Below, piece after piece: positions 8,094-16,958 of a stretch of DNA of 64,000 nt (position 1 is the first letter of the stretch; each line of letters opens with the position of its first letter). The notes beneath the pieces are model-generated. The model had not been told where the DNA came from. It made no database searches and saw nothing but the letters and a program-made list of their open reading frames with translations. The stretch is from Jannaschia sp. M317 (GTDB lineage Bacteria; Pseudomonadota; Alphaproteobacteria; Rhodobacterales; Rhodobacteraceae), in assembly GCF_025141175.1 (NCBI RefSeq), contig NZ_CP081155.1:2137001-2201000 (forward strand), given 5' to 3'. Made by a program: the position numbers and the translations under genes.

Positions 8094-9722
8094 CTAGTCT
8101 AGCAGAACTTCGATGATCGGCGGATAGATCAGCAACACCGACAACGCGAGGATCTGGATGCAGATGAACGGCAGGAACCCGCGGAAGATGTCCGTCAGCG
8201 AGATATGCGGCGGGCAGACCGACTTCAGGTAGAAGGCGGCGGGCCCAAAGGGCGGCGACAGGAAACTGACCTGCATGTTCATGCAGAACAACACCCCGAA
8301 CCAGACCGCCAGGTTCTTCGGCTCCACGTGACCCAGCAGGCCGATCTCTTCGATGGGCAGACGCTGCACGATGGGCAGGAACACCGGGATGATCAGCAGC
8401 ACGATGCCGACCCAGTCCATGAAGGCACCCATGATCAGCAGGATCAGCATCATGACCAGCAGAATGCCCATGGTTGGCAAATCCGCACTGGTGATGATGT
8501 TGGCCACATAGGTGGGCCCACCCGCGATGGTATAGGCCCCGGCCAACGTCGCCGCGCCGATGGTCACCCAGATGATGGTGCCCGTCGATTTCAGCGTCCG
8601 CATCAGGCTGTCCCAGACCAGCTCCACCGAGGCTTCGCCCCGGAACAGAGAGATGAGGAACACCGCAACCACGCCCATGCCGGCCGCCTCGGTGATGCCC
8701 GAGATGCCGCCGTAGATGGACCCCATGACCACGCCGATCACGACGATGGGCGCCACCAGGCCCTTGCCCATGGCCCAGCCGGTTTTCGCCCGGGACGGTT
8801 TGAACACCAGGTAGATCAACGCCATGGCCACGACAAAGGCGATGCCAAAGACCCAGACGTGATGCGGTTGGCCCAGGCTGATGGGATCGACGTTTTCGAT
8901 CACCGCGTTCTGGCCCGTGACGGTGAAGAACAGCGCCCGCACGAACAGGGCGGCCGAAAAACCGGCGACCAGGATCGACAGGAACGCGCCGAACAGCATC
9001 GCCTTTTCGCCTGTTTCAGGCTCTCCGGGCTTCGGCTCGGGCAGGGGGGCCAGGGCCGGGTTCATCTGCGTGCGCACGATGATGTAGATGATGATGAAGC
9101 TGGCCAGCATGAAACCGGGCACAAAGGCCGCCGTGAACAGCGCCTTGATCGAGGTTTCGGTGATCAGGCCAAAGATGATCAGCACGATCGACGGCGGGAT
9201 CATCGTGCCCAGGCTGCCCGAGGCACAGATGGTGCCGATGGCCAGGTTCTGGTCATAGCCAAGGCGCAGCATCTGCGGCAGGGCGATCAGGCCCAGCAGG
9301 ACGACTTCGCCGCCGATGATCCCCGACATCGCCGCCATGATGACGGCCATGATCGAGGTCACGACCGCGATCCCGCCGCGCATCCGGTTCATCCAGACGT
9401 TCAGCGAGGTATACATGTCCTTTGCGATGCCGGACCGTTCCAGCAAGGCGGCCATGAAGATGAACAGCGGGATGGAGATCAGGACATAGTCCGTCAAAAG
9501 CCCGTATATCTTCTGTGCCAGGATGTTCAGCGGCCCAGAGCCGAAGCGTCCGGTCAGGATGCCCTCCCCGAACTCCCAGGGTGCCGTCAGCAGGTTCGGC
9601 TCAAATTTCATGACCAGCACGAGCACGGCGAGCACGGCCGAGGCCATCCCCAACGGCATGCCAATCGCAAGCAGCAGCATCAGCGCGATCAGCAAGACCA
9701 GCGAGATTGTTCCGACGTCCAT
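8094..9722 (-). CDS. TRAP transporter large permease (DctM type)
   Basis: 542-residue polytopic membrane protein with the DctM fold of ~12 helices. Recognisable segments are the N-terminal GMPLGMASAVLA, IPLFIFMAALLERSGIA, and SLGTMIPPSIVLIIFG, the Pro-Pro substrate/Na+ loop. The C-terminal half carries FMDWVGIVLLIIPVFLP. It is longer than the usual ~430 aa because of an inserted hydrophilic and transmembrane region around residues 230-330. With DctQ (9794-10642) and the binding protein (10741-11766) it forms a sodium-driven high-affinity uptake system, typically for carboxylates. It is the gatekeeper of the catabolic operon downstream. Confidence 0.9.
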   Translation of the reverse strand: MDVGTISLVLLIALMLLLAIGMPLGMASAVLAVLVLVMKFEPNLLTAPWEFGEGILTGRFGSGPLNILAQKIYGLLTDYVLISIPLFIFMAALLERSGIAKDMYTSLNVWMNRMRGGIAVVTSIMAVIMAAMSGIIGGEVVLLGLIALPQMLRLGYDQNLAIGTICASGSLGTMIPPSIVLIIFGLITETSIKALFTAAFVPGFMLASFIIIYIIVRTQMNPALAPLPEPKPGEPETGEKAMLFGAFLSILVAGFSAALFVRALFFTVTGQNAVIENVDPISLGQPHHVWVFGIAFVVAMALIYLVFKPSRAKTGWAMGKGLVAPIVVIGVVMGSIYGGISGITEAAGMGVVAVFLISLFRGEASVELVWDSLMRTLKSTGTIIWVTIGAATLAGAYTIAGGPTYVANIITSADLPTMGILLVMMLILLIMGAFMDWVGIVLLIIPVFLPIVQRLPIEEIGLLGHVEPKNLAVWFGVLFCMNMQVSFLSPPFGPAAFYLKSVCPPHISLTDIFRGFLPFICIQILALSVLLIYPPIIEVLLD

Positions 9723-9793
9723 TGTCCCCTCCGAAGGTGCCCCGTTTCGGGGTCTGTCCTTATGACGCGCCGGGCAGGTGGCCCGGCGGTAAA

Positions 9794-10642
9794 TCAGTCT
9801 TCTGCAACCTGACGGCGCAGTCGCTCCAGCTCTTCCTGGTCAATGTCGTCGGCGGCGGAATGCACCACCGGTTCCAGGTTCCAGTCGCGGATCAGGTTTG
9901 CGATGGCCTGCACGGCCACGAGCGTGACGATGATCAGGATCGTCGGCTTCAGCGTCGCCGGGATCGGCGGGTCGAAGGCGGTGCCGAACGTCTCCCACCG
10001 CATGAATTTCGCATAGGCTTCGCCAAATCCGCCGTAGAACAGCGCAAAGGAAAAGACGACGATCAGCGCGGTCGAAATCACGTCGCAGGTCCGCTGCATC
10101 CAGCGCGGCATCACGTCATACAGCAGGAAGATGCGGATGTGGCTGCGTTGCTGCATGGCATAAAGACCCGACAGCACGAAAACGAACCCGGCCAGCCAAA
10201 GCGACATCTCGTTGGCCCAAAGCGTCGGGCGCTCGAACACGTAGCGCAGCACGACTTCGTAGACCATCACGCAGACCAGCGTCAGGATCAGCAGCATGGT
10301 GACCCGACCGATGAAGACCGAGATCCGGTCGAACAGGCCCCAATCCTCCCATTCGGAGGGGGCGCGGCGGACCGTCTTGATGCCCAGGATCAGGAACCCG
10401 ATGGTGCCCACGACCGAAAGCCAGTCGAAAATGTTGATTTCACCGTAGCGTCGCGCGAGCGCGTCAACCGCAGGGCCGGCCTCGCGGAACGTCATCAGAA
10501 ACGCAGGTCCGTTCCAGGTCATCCAGGCAAAGCAGCCGGCAAAAAGGATCGGGACGATCCACTCGATCGGTGTGGGCTTGTAGACCACGGGCCCGGCATC
10601 GCCGATGGTCTCGACCGGGGTCGGGGAGGGCGTGTCAGCCAT
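9794..10642 (-). CDS. TRAP transporter small permease (DctQ type)
   Basis: 282 residues from the ATG at 10640-10642, which has GGAGAG upstream; a longer in-frame start at 10681 would run into the terminator hairpin and is less likely. It has four main hydrophobic segments plus an extra N-terminal one, and the DctQ-typical ANEMSLWLAGFVF in the third. It is larger than the usual ~170 aa because of N-terminal and loop extensions. It pairs with the DctM protein encoded 71 bp downstream. The intrinsic terminator-like hairpin upstream of it probably lowers permease expression relative to the binding protein. Confidence 0.88.
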   Translation of the reverse strand: MADTPSPTPVETIGDAGPVVYKPTPIEWIVPILFAGCFAWMTWNGPAFLMTFREAGPAVDALARRYGEINIFDWLSVVGTIGFLILGIKTVRRAPSEWEDWGLFDRISVFIGRVTMLLILTLVCVMVYEVVLRYVFERPTLWANEMSLWLAGFVFVLSGLYAMQQRSHIRIFLLYDVMPRWMQRTCDVISTALIVVFSFALFYGGFGEAYAKFMRWETFGTAFDPPIPATLKPTILIIVTLVAVQAIANLIRDWNLEPVVHSAADDIDQEELERLRRQVAED

Positions 10643-10666
10643 CGTGGCTCTCCGTACTGTCGCGCG

Positions 10667-10698
10667 AAAAAAAGGGGGCAACCCGAATCGGGCCGCCC
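10667..10698 (-). terminator. Intrinsic-terminator-like hairpin between dctP and dctQ
   Basis: On the minus-strand transcript an 11-bp stem (two of the pairs G-U) closes a one-base loop and is followed, after two further C residues, by a run of seven U (the A-run at 10667-10673 on the plus strand). This has the form of a Rho-independent terminator or attenuator, placed after the binding-protein gene and before the permease genes. Confidence 0.7.
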
Positions 10699-10705
10699 AA
10701 AAGGT

Positions 10706-10729
10706 GGCGACGGCCCGAAAGCCGTCGCC
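10706..10729 (-). terminator. GC stem-loop directly after the dctP stop
   Basis: Perfect 9-bp inverted repeat GGCGACGGC / GCCGTCGCC around a 6-nt loop, 12 bp downstream of the dctP stop and just before the U-tailed hairpin. It has no U-run of its own and probably stabilises the 3' end of the dctP message. Confidence 0.55.
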
Positions 10730-10740
10730 AGTAGGTCAGA

Positions 10741-11766
10741 TCACTCGGACACGAGGCCCAGCTGACGCAGGTAGGTCAGGTGGCTCTCGACCAGGGCCTC
10801 GGCTTCGGGCGTGGTCGCGAACTCGGGCCAGGTTGCCTGAGCGGCGGCACGGAACTCAGCCATGTCCTCGGCACCCCACTGCGAAAGGGTCACACCATCG
10901 GCGCGCAGCTGAGCGGCGGCTTCGGCGTTCTTCTTCTCGAAGGTCAGCGCGGTCTGCAGCGCGAGGCTTTCCATCGCGGTCGACATGATCGCGCGGTGAT
11001 GCTCGGGCATGCCGTCCCAGACGGCCTTGTTGCACGCCAGGTGATCCGACGGCATCGAGTGGAAGCCGGGGAAGTTGGCGAACTTGGCGATGTCATACAG
11101 ACCCAGGCCCACGTTGTTGGCCAGGCCCGAGGCGTCGGCGCCGTCGATGATGCCGGTTTCCAGCGCGGTGAAGATCTCGGTGAAGTCCATCACGATGGGC
11201 GTGGCGCCCAGCTTTTCAAAGATCTTGGTTTCCATGCCCGGGGGCGAACGGAATTTCCAATCCTTCAGGTCACCGATGCCGGCGATCGGCTTGGTCGAGG
11301 CAAAGCTCTCCTGGCCGTAAACCCACCAGCCGATCAGCTGCATGTCATAGGCGTTGTACAGTTCCTGCGCGGCGGCCAGGCCGTCACCGTAATACAGCCA
11401 CGACAGCTGCTGATAGGGGGTGTCATAGCCGCCCATGATGTCGCCGACGAACTGGAACGCGGGGTTCTTGCCGGTCTGGTAGCCACCACCGGTCATGTCG
11501 CAGTCCAGGATGCCCGTGGCCGCGGCGTCGAAGGTTTCGACCGATTTCACGACGGAGGACGAGAAGAACGCCTCGATGTTGATCTCGCCGTTGGACATCA
11601 ACTCGACCTTGTCGAAGAAGTCCTGTGCAAGGCGGCCGGATTCGGTTTCCGGGGCATAGTGCGTCTGGATGCGCAGCGTGGTCGTGGCATGGCCGTCCGC
11701 CATGGCGACAGGTGCAGTCAGCGCGGTGGTCGCGGCGGCAAATGCCGCCAACGTGAGCGTTTTCAT
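10741..11766 (-). CDS. TRAP transporter substrate-binding protein (DctP family)
   Basis: 341 residues with a Sec signal peptide (MKTLTLAAFAAATTALTAPVAMA, cleavage near residue 23). The mature two-lobed DctP fold follows: a first strand TTLRIQTHYAP, GQESFASTKPIAG, then KFRSPPGMETKIFEKLGATPIVMDF, where the Arg is the conserved carboxylate ligand of the family, and GIIDGADAS. It binds the substrate in the periplasm and delivers it to DctQM. It is the first gene of the operon, 165 bp from the divergent GntR regulator. The conserved Arg suggests a carboxylated ligand; its identity is unknown. Confidence 0.9.
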   Translation of the reverse strand: MKTLTLAAFAAATTALTAPVAMADGHATTTLRIQTHYAPETESGRLAQDFFDKVELMSNGEINIEAFFSSSVVKSVETFDAAATGILDCDMTGGGYQTGKNPAFQFVGDIMGGYDTPYQQLSWLYYGDGLAAAQELYNAYDMQLIGWWVYGQESFASTKPIAGIGDLKDWKFRSPPGMETKIFEKLGATPIVMDFTEIFTALETGIIDGADASGLANNVGLGLYDIAKFANFPGFHSMPSDHLACNKAVWDGMPEHHRAIMSTAMESLALQTALTFEKKNAEAAAQLRADGVTLSQWGAEDMAEFRAAAQATWPEFATTPEAEALVESHLTYLRQLGLVSE

Positions 11767-11892
11767 GAGGTCTCTCCCTGTGTTCCCTACCCCCCAGAAC
11801 CCGTTTCAGGGCCTCCTCCGAGAGGGCATGGCCGAACCCTAACGAGGATTCTTCGGCGCGCAAACAAAAAAGTGAAATTTCTGGACAGGGCG

Positions 11893-11917
11893 GAATTTTA
11901 GGTGAATATCAAAATTC
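11893..11917. promoter_or_regulatory. Inverted repeat, probable GntR operator
   Basis: Perfect 7-bp arms GAATTTT / AAAATTC separated by 11 bp, in the divergent region between dctP and the GntR regulator, 15 bp upstream of the chosen regulator ATG and overlapping a possible GTG start. A second short palindrome, GAAATTTC, is at 11874-11881. The AT-rich symmetry stands out from the GC-rich surroundings and suits a dimeric regulator controlling both directions. Confidence 0.5.
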
Positions 11918-11931
11918 GGGAGGACGGCACA

Positions 11932-12579
11932 ATGAAAGAGGGACGCATAGAAACCCCTGATATCTATGAGGATCTACAGCATAAGCTCATGACTGCCGCC
12001 TTTGAGCCGGGTTCGAAGCTGAAGCCTTCGACACTTCAGCACGAATATGGCTGCTCTGCCAACACGGTGCGCGATGTCCTGCTACAGCTGTCCAAAGTCG
12101 GCCTGGTGGAGTTCGAAATCCAGAGGGGATTCCGGGCCCGTCACGCGTCCAAGGCGCGGTTGCACGACATTTGTCGGTTTCGCATCGTGCTGGAACAGGA
12201 AGGGGCCGTTGCCTCCATGCGCAATGGCGGCCTCGCCTGGGAGGCGAGGCTGGCCGCAGCCCACCACAGTCTCAGCCATATCGAGACGCAAATCGCCCGC
12301 GCCCCCTCTGCCGAGCCGTTTGTCGCGCTCTGGTCCGAGGCCGAGCAGACCTTTCATCAGACCCTGATCAGCGAATGCCGAATCCCGCCGCTGATCGAAA
12401 CCTTTGACGCCGTCTACAAGCAGTTCCGCCAGCAGATGGTCGCCGCGACCGATTTCACGCCGGGCTATTTCAACCCGATCATCCGCGAACATCAGGCGAT
12501 TCTCGACGCCGCCCTGTCGGGAAACGAAGATGCCCTGCGGCAGGCGGTACGCGACCACCAAAACCGAAACCTGACCTAG
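11932..12579 (+). CDS. GntR-family transcriptional regulator (FCD/FadR subfamily)
   Basis: 215 residues from the ATG at 11932, chosen for the GGAGGAC ribosome site just upstream; an in-frame GTG at 11902 lies inside the inverted repeat. The winged helix-turn-helix (~10-70) contains PGSKLKPSTLQHEYGCSANTVRDVLLQLSKVGLVE. The C-terminal all-helical FCD domain contains D-x-x-x-R in HDICRFR, and H residues in FHQTL and IIREHQAIL that usually bind a metal next to a carboxylate effector. It is divergent from the TRAP/dehydratase operon, which it probably controls in response to the transported acid. Its stop codon overlaps that of the convergent GarR-like gene. Confidence 0.88.
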   Translation: MKEGRIETPDIYEDLQHKLMTAAFEPGSKLKPSTLQHEYGCSANTVRDVLLQLSKVGLVEFEIQRGFRARHASKARLHDICRFRIVLEQEGAVASMRNGGLAWEARLAAAHHSLSHIETQIARAPSAEPFVALWSEAEQTFHQTLISECRIPPLIETFDAVYKQFRQQMVAATDFTPGYFNPIIREHQAILDAALSGNEDALRQAVRDHQNRNLT

Positions 12580-13439
12580 GTGCGCCCGTTGCGCGCCAAC
12601 AGTTCCAGGAACAGGGCGGAATGGTCCATGTCGCCGCCATCCATGGCGTCACGCAGATGTTTGAACCGGTCATTCACCGCCGTTACCGTCGGCAATTCCA
12701 GTCCCAGGCCCGCGGCCTCGCCCAGCACGTTGTCCAGGTCCTTGATCTGGAACTTGGTCAGCCCGCCGGGCACGAAATTCCGCTCGCTCATGCGCGCGCC
12801 GTGCTGTTGCAGGATGACGCTGTCGGCGAACCCGCCCTTCAGCGCGCGGCGCACCGCGCCCGGGTCGGCCCCGCCCGCCTCCAGCAGCAGCATCGCTTCG
12901 GCCACGGCACCGATGGTGCAGGCGACGATCGCCTGGTTGGCCAGCTTCGCCAATTGTCCTGCGCCGACGGGCCCCACGTGCACGGGCCGTCCCAGGTTCG
13001 CCAACACGCTTTCGACCGCGGCAAAGGTCGCAGCCTCGCCGCCCGCCATGATCGCCAGGGTGGCGCCCTCGGCCCCCTTGGTGCCGCCCGATACCGGCGC
13101 ATCGACGTACCCGAACCCGCCCTCGGCAAATCGCGCGGCATGGGCGCGCGCCTCTTCCGGTTTGATCGACCCCATCTCGACCCAGACCGCGCCTTCGGCA
13201 AAGGCATCCATGGCCGCGACCTGCACCGCGTCCGACGCGGGCCCGTCCGACAGCATGGAAATCACGATCGGCGCGCCGCGTACCGCGTCCACCGGCGTTT
13301 CCGCGACCACGGCCCCGTCAATCGCACGCGCCTTGTCCAGCGACCGGTTCCAGACGGTGACGTCGTGGCCCGCCGCGATCAGGTTGCGGGCCATCGGCGC
13401 GCCCATCAGGCCGGTGCCGAGCAGGGTGAGTTTGGTCAT
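12576..13439 (-). CDS. NAD(P)-dependent beta-hydroxyacid dehydrogenase (GarR/HIBADH family), second copy
   Basis: 287 residues from the ATG at 13437-13439. It is an orthodox family member: the GTGLMGAPMARNL Rossmann motif, substrate loop DAPVSGGTKGAEGATLAIMAGG and catalytic lysine in GAGQLAKLANQ. Family members interconvert tartronate semialdehyde and glycerate, or 3-hydroxyisobutyrate and methylmalonate semialdehyde. It lies between the GntR gene and the divergent SDR gene, away from its paralogue at 1831-2718. Its 3' end meets the GntR gene tail to tail, sharing a CTAG tetranucleotide that supplies both stop codons. A tartronate-semialdehyde reductase role is plausible beside the GarD-like dehydratase but not proven. 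Confidence 0.87.
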   Translation of the reverse strand: MTKLTLLGTGLMGAPMARNLIAAGHDVTVWNRSLDKARAIDGAVVAETPVDAVRGAPIVISMLSDGPASDAVQVAAMDAFAEGAVWVEMGSIKPEEARAHAARFAEGGFGYVDAPVSGGTKGAEGATLAIMAGGEAATFAAVESVLANLGRPVHVGPVGAGQLAKLANQAIVACTIGAVAEAMLLLEAGGADPGAVRRALKGGFADSVILQQHGARMSERNFVPGGLTKFQIKDLDNVLGEAAGLGLELPTVTAVNDRFKHLRDAMDGGDMDHSALFLELLARNGRT

Positions 13440-13449
13440 GACGCTCTCC

Positions 13450-13467
13450 AGTGTTTGCGCTGACACT
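13450..13467. promoter_or_regulatory. Short inverted repeat in divergent promoter
   Basis: AGTGT and ACACT arms with an 8-bp spacer lie in the 69-bp region between the GarR-like gene and the divergent SDR gene. This is the only obvious symmetric site there and could be a regulator half-site pair, but the arms are short. Confidence 0.3.
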
Positions 13468-13508
13468 AGGAACCCGCTACGCCGAATTGCAAGGACTGGG
13501 AGGACGTC

Positions 13509-14249
13509 ATGACAGACAGATTGAAGGGCAAGCGCGCGCTGATCACCGCCGCGGGCCAGGGCATCGGCCGTGCCACCGCCGAGATGTTCATCGCCGAAGG
13601 GGCCGAGGTTTTCGCCACCGACGTGAACGCCGATCTGCTGACGGGGCTGGACTGCGAAACCCATGCGCTCGACGTCCGCGACGATGCCAGCGTGGCAAAG
13701 GGCATCGCGCGCGCGCAACCCAACGTGTTGTTCAACTGCGCCGGGTTCGTCCACCACGGCACCATCCTCGACACGACCGATGCCGATTGGGATTTCGGAT
13801 TCGACCTCAACGTCCGGTCCATGCTGCGCACGATCCAGGCCGCGCTGCCGATCATGCTGGAACAGGGGGGCGGGTCGATCATCAACATGTCCTCCGCGCT
13901 CGGCTCGATCATCGGGGGGCCGAACCGCTTCGTCTATGGTGCGACCAAGGCCGCGGTGATCGGCATCACGAAATCGGTGGCCATCGATTACATCAAACAG
14001 GGCATCCGCTGTAACGCGATCTGTCCGGGCACCGTTGAATCTCCGTCCTGGCACGACCGCGTGCGCGCCCTTGGCGAACAACTCGGCAGCCAGGAAGAAG
14101 CGATGAAGCAGTTCGTCGCCCGCCAACCCATGGGGCGCGTCGCGAAGGCCACCGAAATCGCAGCCCTCGCCACCTATCTCGCCTCTGACGAAAGCGCGTT
14201 CACCACCGGCCATCCGCACATCATTGATGGCGGCTGGTCGGGCCAGTAA
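13509..14249 (+). CDS. SDR-family dehydrogenase, 2-keto-3-deoxy-sugar-acid dehydrogenase-like
   Basis: 246 residues, classical short-chain dehydrogenase: cofactor motif AAGQGIGRA (~14-22), catalytic serine in NMSSALGS, catalytic Tyr/Lys in YGATKAA, and the C-terminal IDGGWSGQ. The sequence resembles dehydrogenases acting on 2-keto-3-deoxy-L-fuconate/-rhamnonate and BDH2-like enzymes. The neighbours support this: an IlvD/Edd dehydratase gene, which would make the 2-keto-3-deoxy acid, and an FAH hydrolase gene, which would cleave the resulting 2,4-diketo acid, follow in order. A good GGGAGGA ribosome site precedes the ATG. Confidence 0.82.
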   Translation: MTDRLKGKRALITAAGQGIGRATAEMFIAEGAEVFATDVNADLLTGLDCETHALDVRDDASVAKGIARAQPNVLFNCAGFVHHGTILDTTDADWDFGFDLNVRSMLRTIQAALPIMLEQGGGSIINMSSALGSIIGGPNRFVYGATKAAVIGITKSVAIDYIKQGIRCNAICPGTVESPSWHDRVRALGEQLGSQEEAMKQFVARQPMGRVAKATEIAALATYLASDESAFTTGHPHIIDGGWSGQ

Positions 14250-14299
14250 TTTCCCCCAAACCGTGAATACCGCTGCTGCGGTTTCCCCCATAACGTGAA
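14250..14299. promoter_or_regulatory. Pair of 18-bp direct repeats upstream of the IlvD/Edd gene
   Basis: TTTCCCCCAAACCGTGAA (14250-14267) and TTTCCCCCATAACGTGAA (14282-14299) differ at two bases and start exactly 32 bp apart, about three helical turns. Between them is a small hairpin CCGC-tgct-GCGG. The pair occupies nearly the whole gap between the SDR stop and the dehydratase start and could be an operator or a transcript element. Confidence 0.45.
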
Positions 14300-14315
14300 A
14301 AAGGCCCAATCCGGC

Positions 14316-16091
14316 ATGACCAAGCTCCGCTCCCGCCAATGGTTCAACAACCCCGACAACCGCGAGATGACCGCCCTCTACCTGGAGCGGTATCTGAACT
14401 ACGGGATCACCCGAGAAGAGCTTCAGTCCGACAAGCCGATCATCGCAATCGCCCAGACCGGATCTGACCTAAGCCCCTGTAATCGCCACCATCTGGAGCT
14501 GGAAAAACGCGTGCGCGACGGCATCATCGCCGCCGGTGGTGTGCCGATGCAGGTGCCGGTTCACCCGATCCAGGAAACCGGCAAGCGCCCGACCGCGTCG
14601 CTGGACCGCAACCTGGCCTACCTGTCGCTGTCCGAGACGCTTTACGGCTATCCCCTTGATGGCGTTGTCCTAATGATCGGGTGCGACAAGACCACGCCCG
14701 CGCTTTTGATGGCCGCCGCCACCGTCAATATCCCCGCCATCGCCCTGTCCGTCGGCCCGATGCTGAACGGTTGGTTCAAGGGTGAACGCACCGGGTCCGG
14801 CACCATCGTCTGGAAGGCCCGCGAGATGCACGCCGCAGGCGAGATCGACGACGATGGTTTCATGGATATCGTAGCGTCTTCAACGCCTTCGGTCGGTTAC
14901 TGCAACACGATGGGCACCGCCACGACGATGAACTCGCTGGCCGAAGCGCTTGGCATGCAGCTGCCCGGTTCCGCCGCGATCCCGGCCCCGTATCGCCAGC
15001 GCGGTCACATCAGCTATCACACTGGTCAGCGCATCGTCGAAATGGTCCATGAGGACCTGAAGCCGTCCGACATCATGACCCGCGAAGCCTTTGAAAACGC
15101 TATCGTTATCAACTCTGCGATCGGGGGGTCCACCAACGCGCCGATCCACCTGAACGGCATCGCGCGGCACATGGGTGTGCCGCTCGACAATGACGACTGG
15201 CAGGCGCTCGGCCATGACATTCCGCTGCTGACCAACCTGCAACCGGCGGGCAAGTACCTGGGCGAGGATTACTACCACGCAGGCGGCGTCCCCGCCGTCA
15301 CCGGTCAACTGATCGCGGCCGGGATGCTGCCGCATCCGGGTGCGATGACTGCAAACGGCAAGACCATGGGCGAGAACTGCGAGGGCAAAACCTCGGAGCT
15401 GCCCGACGTGATCAAACCGATCACCGAGCCGATGTTGCAGGCCGCCGGTTTCCTGAACCTCAAGGGCAACCTGTTCGACAGCGCGATCATGAAAACCTCC
15501 GTCATCTCCAAGGAATTCCGGGACCGCTACCTGTCCAACCCCGACGATCCAGAGGCCTTCGAAGGGCGCGCCATCGTGTTCGACGGGCCCGAGGATTTTC
15601 ACGCGAAGATCGACGACGAAACCCTTGATATCGATGAACATTGCATTCTCATCATGCGCGGTGCCGGGCCCATCGGCTACCCCGGCGCGGCAGAGGTCGT
15701 GAACATGCGCCCGCCGTCATACCTTTTGAAAAAGGGGATCCACGCGCTGCCTTGCATCGGTGACGGGCGCCAATCCGGCACCTCCGGCTCTCCTTCGATC
15801 CTGAACGCCTCGCCCGAGGCGGCGGCCGGGGGCGGGCTGGCGCTGGTGCAGACCGGCGACCGCCTGCGCATCGATCTGGCAAAGGGCACCGCCGACATGC
15901 TGGTGGAAGAGGCCACCTTGGCTGAACGCCGTCAGGCCCTGCCACCGCGCCCCTTTACCCCCGAAAGCCAGACCCCCTGGCAGGAAATCTTCCGCGACCG
16001 GGTCGAGCCGCTGTCCAAGGGCATGACCCTGCGCGGGGCCGATGCCTATCGCAACGTGGCGGGCAAGGGCCTGCCGCGCGACAATCACTGA
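14316..16091 (+). CDS. IlvD/Edd-family sugar-acid dehydratase
   Basis: 591 residues from the ATG at 14316; an in-frame GTG at 14295 sits in the direct repeat and lacks a ribosome site. The three cysteines expected for an Fe-S cluster lie in [21 protein letters not shown] and [14 protein letters not shown]. The Mg-binding and active-site segments include [10 protein letters not shown] and [14 protein letters not shown]. The sequence resembles the L-arabinonate/D-xylonate dehydratase branch rather than IlvD proper. It would convert an aldonate to its 2-keto-3-deoxy derivative, feeding the SDR and FAH enzymes on either side. Exact sugar acid not determined. Confidence 0.87.
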   Translation: MTKLRSRQWFNNPDNREMTALYLERYLNYGITREELQSDKPIIAIAQTGSDLSPCNRHHLELEKRVRDGIIAAGGVPMQVPVHPIQETGKRPTASLDRNLAYLSLSETLYGYPLDGVVLMIGCDKTTPALLMAAATVNIPAIALSVGPMLNGWFKGERTGSGTIVWKAREMHAAGEIDDDGFMDIVASSTPSVGYCNTMGTATTMNSLAEALGMQLPGSAAIPAPYRQRGHISYHTGQRIVEMVHEDLKPSDIMTREAFENAIVINSAIGGSTNAPIHLNGIARHMGVPLDNDDWQALGHDIPLLTNLQPAGKYLGEDYYHAGGVPAVTGQLIAAGMLPHPGAMTANGKTMGENCEGKTSELPDVIKPITEPMLQAAGFLNLKGNLFDSAIMKTSVISKEFRDRYLSNPDDPEAFEGRAIVFDGPEDFHAKIDDETLDIDEHCILIMRGAGPIGYPGAAEVVNMRPPSYLLKKGIHALPCIGDGRQSGTSGSPSILNASPEAAAGGGLALVQTGDRLRIDLAKGTADMLVEEATLAERRQALPPRPFTPESQTPWQEIFRDRVEPLSKGMTLRGADAYRNVAGKGLPRDNH

Positions 16092-16109
16092 ATTACAGGG
16101 AGTTACAGC

Positions 16110-16958
16110 ATGAAGCTCGTCCGCTTTGGAGAGCCGGGGGCCGAGAAGCCCGGCCTGATCGACCACAACGGCGACCTGCGTGATTTGTCCGCGCAGGTCG
16201 AGGATATCGCCGGATCCACCCTGTCTGACCTGACGCTCGACACGCTGCGCACGCTCGATCCGATGAGCCTGCCCAAGGTCGACCGCCCGGTCCGCTTTGG
16301 TCCCTGCGTGGGCCAGATCGGCAAGTTCCTGTGCATCGGCCTCAACTACTCCGACCACGCCGCCGAGGCAGGGATGGCCATCCCGGAGCATCCCATCCTG
16401 TTCCACAAGGCGACCTCTGCCGTGGTTGGGCCCGATGACATCGTCAGCCTGCCGCGTGGGTCGCAGAAATCCGACTGGGAGGTGGAGCTGGGCGTCGTCA
16501 TCGGCACTGCCTGCAAATACGTCACCGAGGCCGAGGCACTGGATCACGTTGCCGGCTACTGCGTCGTCAACGACGTCTCCGAGCGCAGTTTTCAGTTGGA
16601 ATTGACGGGTCAGTGGACCAAGGGCAAGGGATGCGACACCTTCGGGCCAACCGGCCCCTGGCTGGTCACCCGCGATGAGGTGGGCGACCCGCAGAACCTG
16701 GCCATGTCGCTGGACGTGAACGGCAAGCGGATGCAGACCGGGAACACATCGACGATGATCTTCACCGTGGCCCAGATCATCAGCCACCTCAGCCAGTTGA
16801 TGACCCTGCACCCCGGCGACGTGATTTCGACCGGCACACCGCCGGGCGTCGGCATGGGCATGAAGCCGGAGCCGGTCTTTCTGAAGGCGGGCGACGTGAT
16901 GGAGTTGGAAATAGAGGGCCTCGGCCGTCAGCGCCAGGAAGTGACAGAAGATGCCTAA
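16110..16958 (+). CDS. Fumarylacetoacetate hydrolase-family protein (2,4-diketo-3-deoxy-acid hydrolase-like)
   Basis: 282 residues with the FAH domain from about residue 70. GLNYSDHAAEAG starts the fold. The metal-binding acidic residues are in the DWEVELGVVIG segment and in NDVSERSFQ. HPGDVISTGTPPGVGMGMKP is the diagnostic C-terminal signature. The length and N-terminal domain match 2,4-diketo-3-deoxy-L-fuconate hydrolase and related enzymes, which cleave to pyruvate plus a hydroxyacid such as lactate or glycolate. It lies 18 bp after the dehydratase gene and overlaps the next gene by 8 bp, so it is one operon. Confidence 0.85.
   Translation: MKLVRFGEPGAEKPGLIDHNGDLRDLSAQVEDIAGSTLSDLTLDTLRTLDPMSLPKVDRPVRFGPCVGQIGKFLCIGLNYSDHAAEAGMAIPEHPILFHKATSAVVGPDDIVSLPRGSQKSDWEVELGVVIGTACKYVTEAEALDHVAGYCVVNDVSERSFQLELTGQWTKGKGCDTFGPTGPWLVTRDEVGDPQNLAMSLDVNGKRMQTGNTSTMIFTVAQIISHLSQLMTLHPGDVISTGTPPGVGMGMKPEPVFLKAGDVMELEIEGLGRQRQEVTEDA

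Noticed and set aside
8205..9812. Long plus-strand open frame antisense to the DctM gene
   Set aside because: Same mirror effect: His/Asp/Gln-rich, no membrane helices or motifs, whereas the minus strand encodes a clear TRAP permease.
12576..12579. CTAG shared stop codons (also at 37397-37400) as a functional signal
   Set aside because: Tail-to-tail stops overlapping in CTAG are an expected geometric outcome of compact convergent genes; two cases do not indicate a mechanism.
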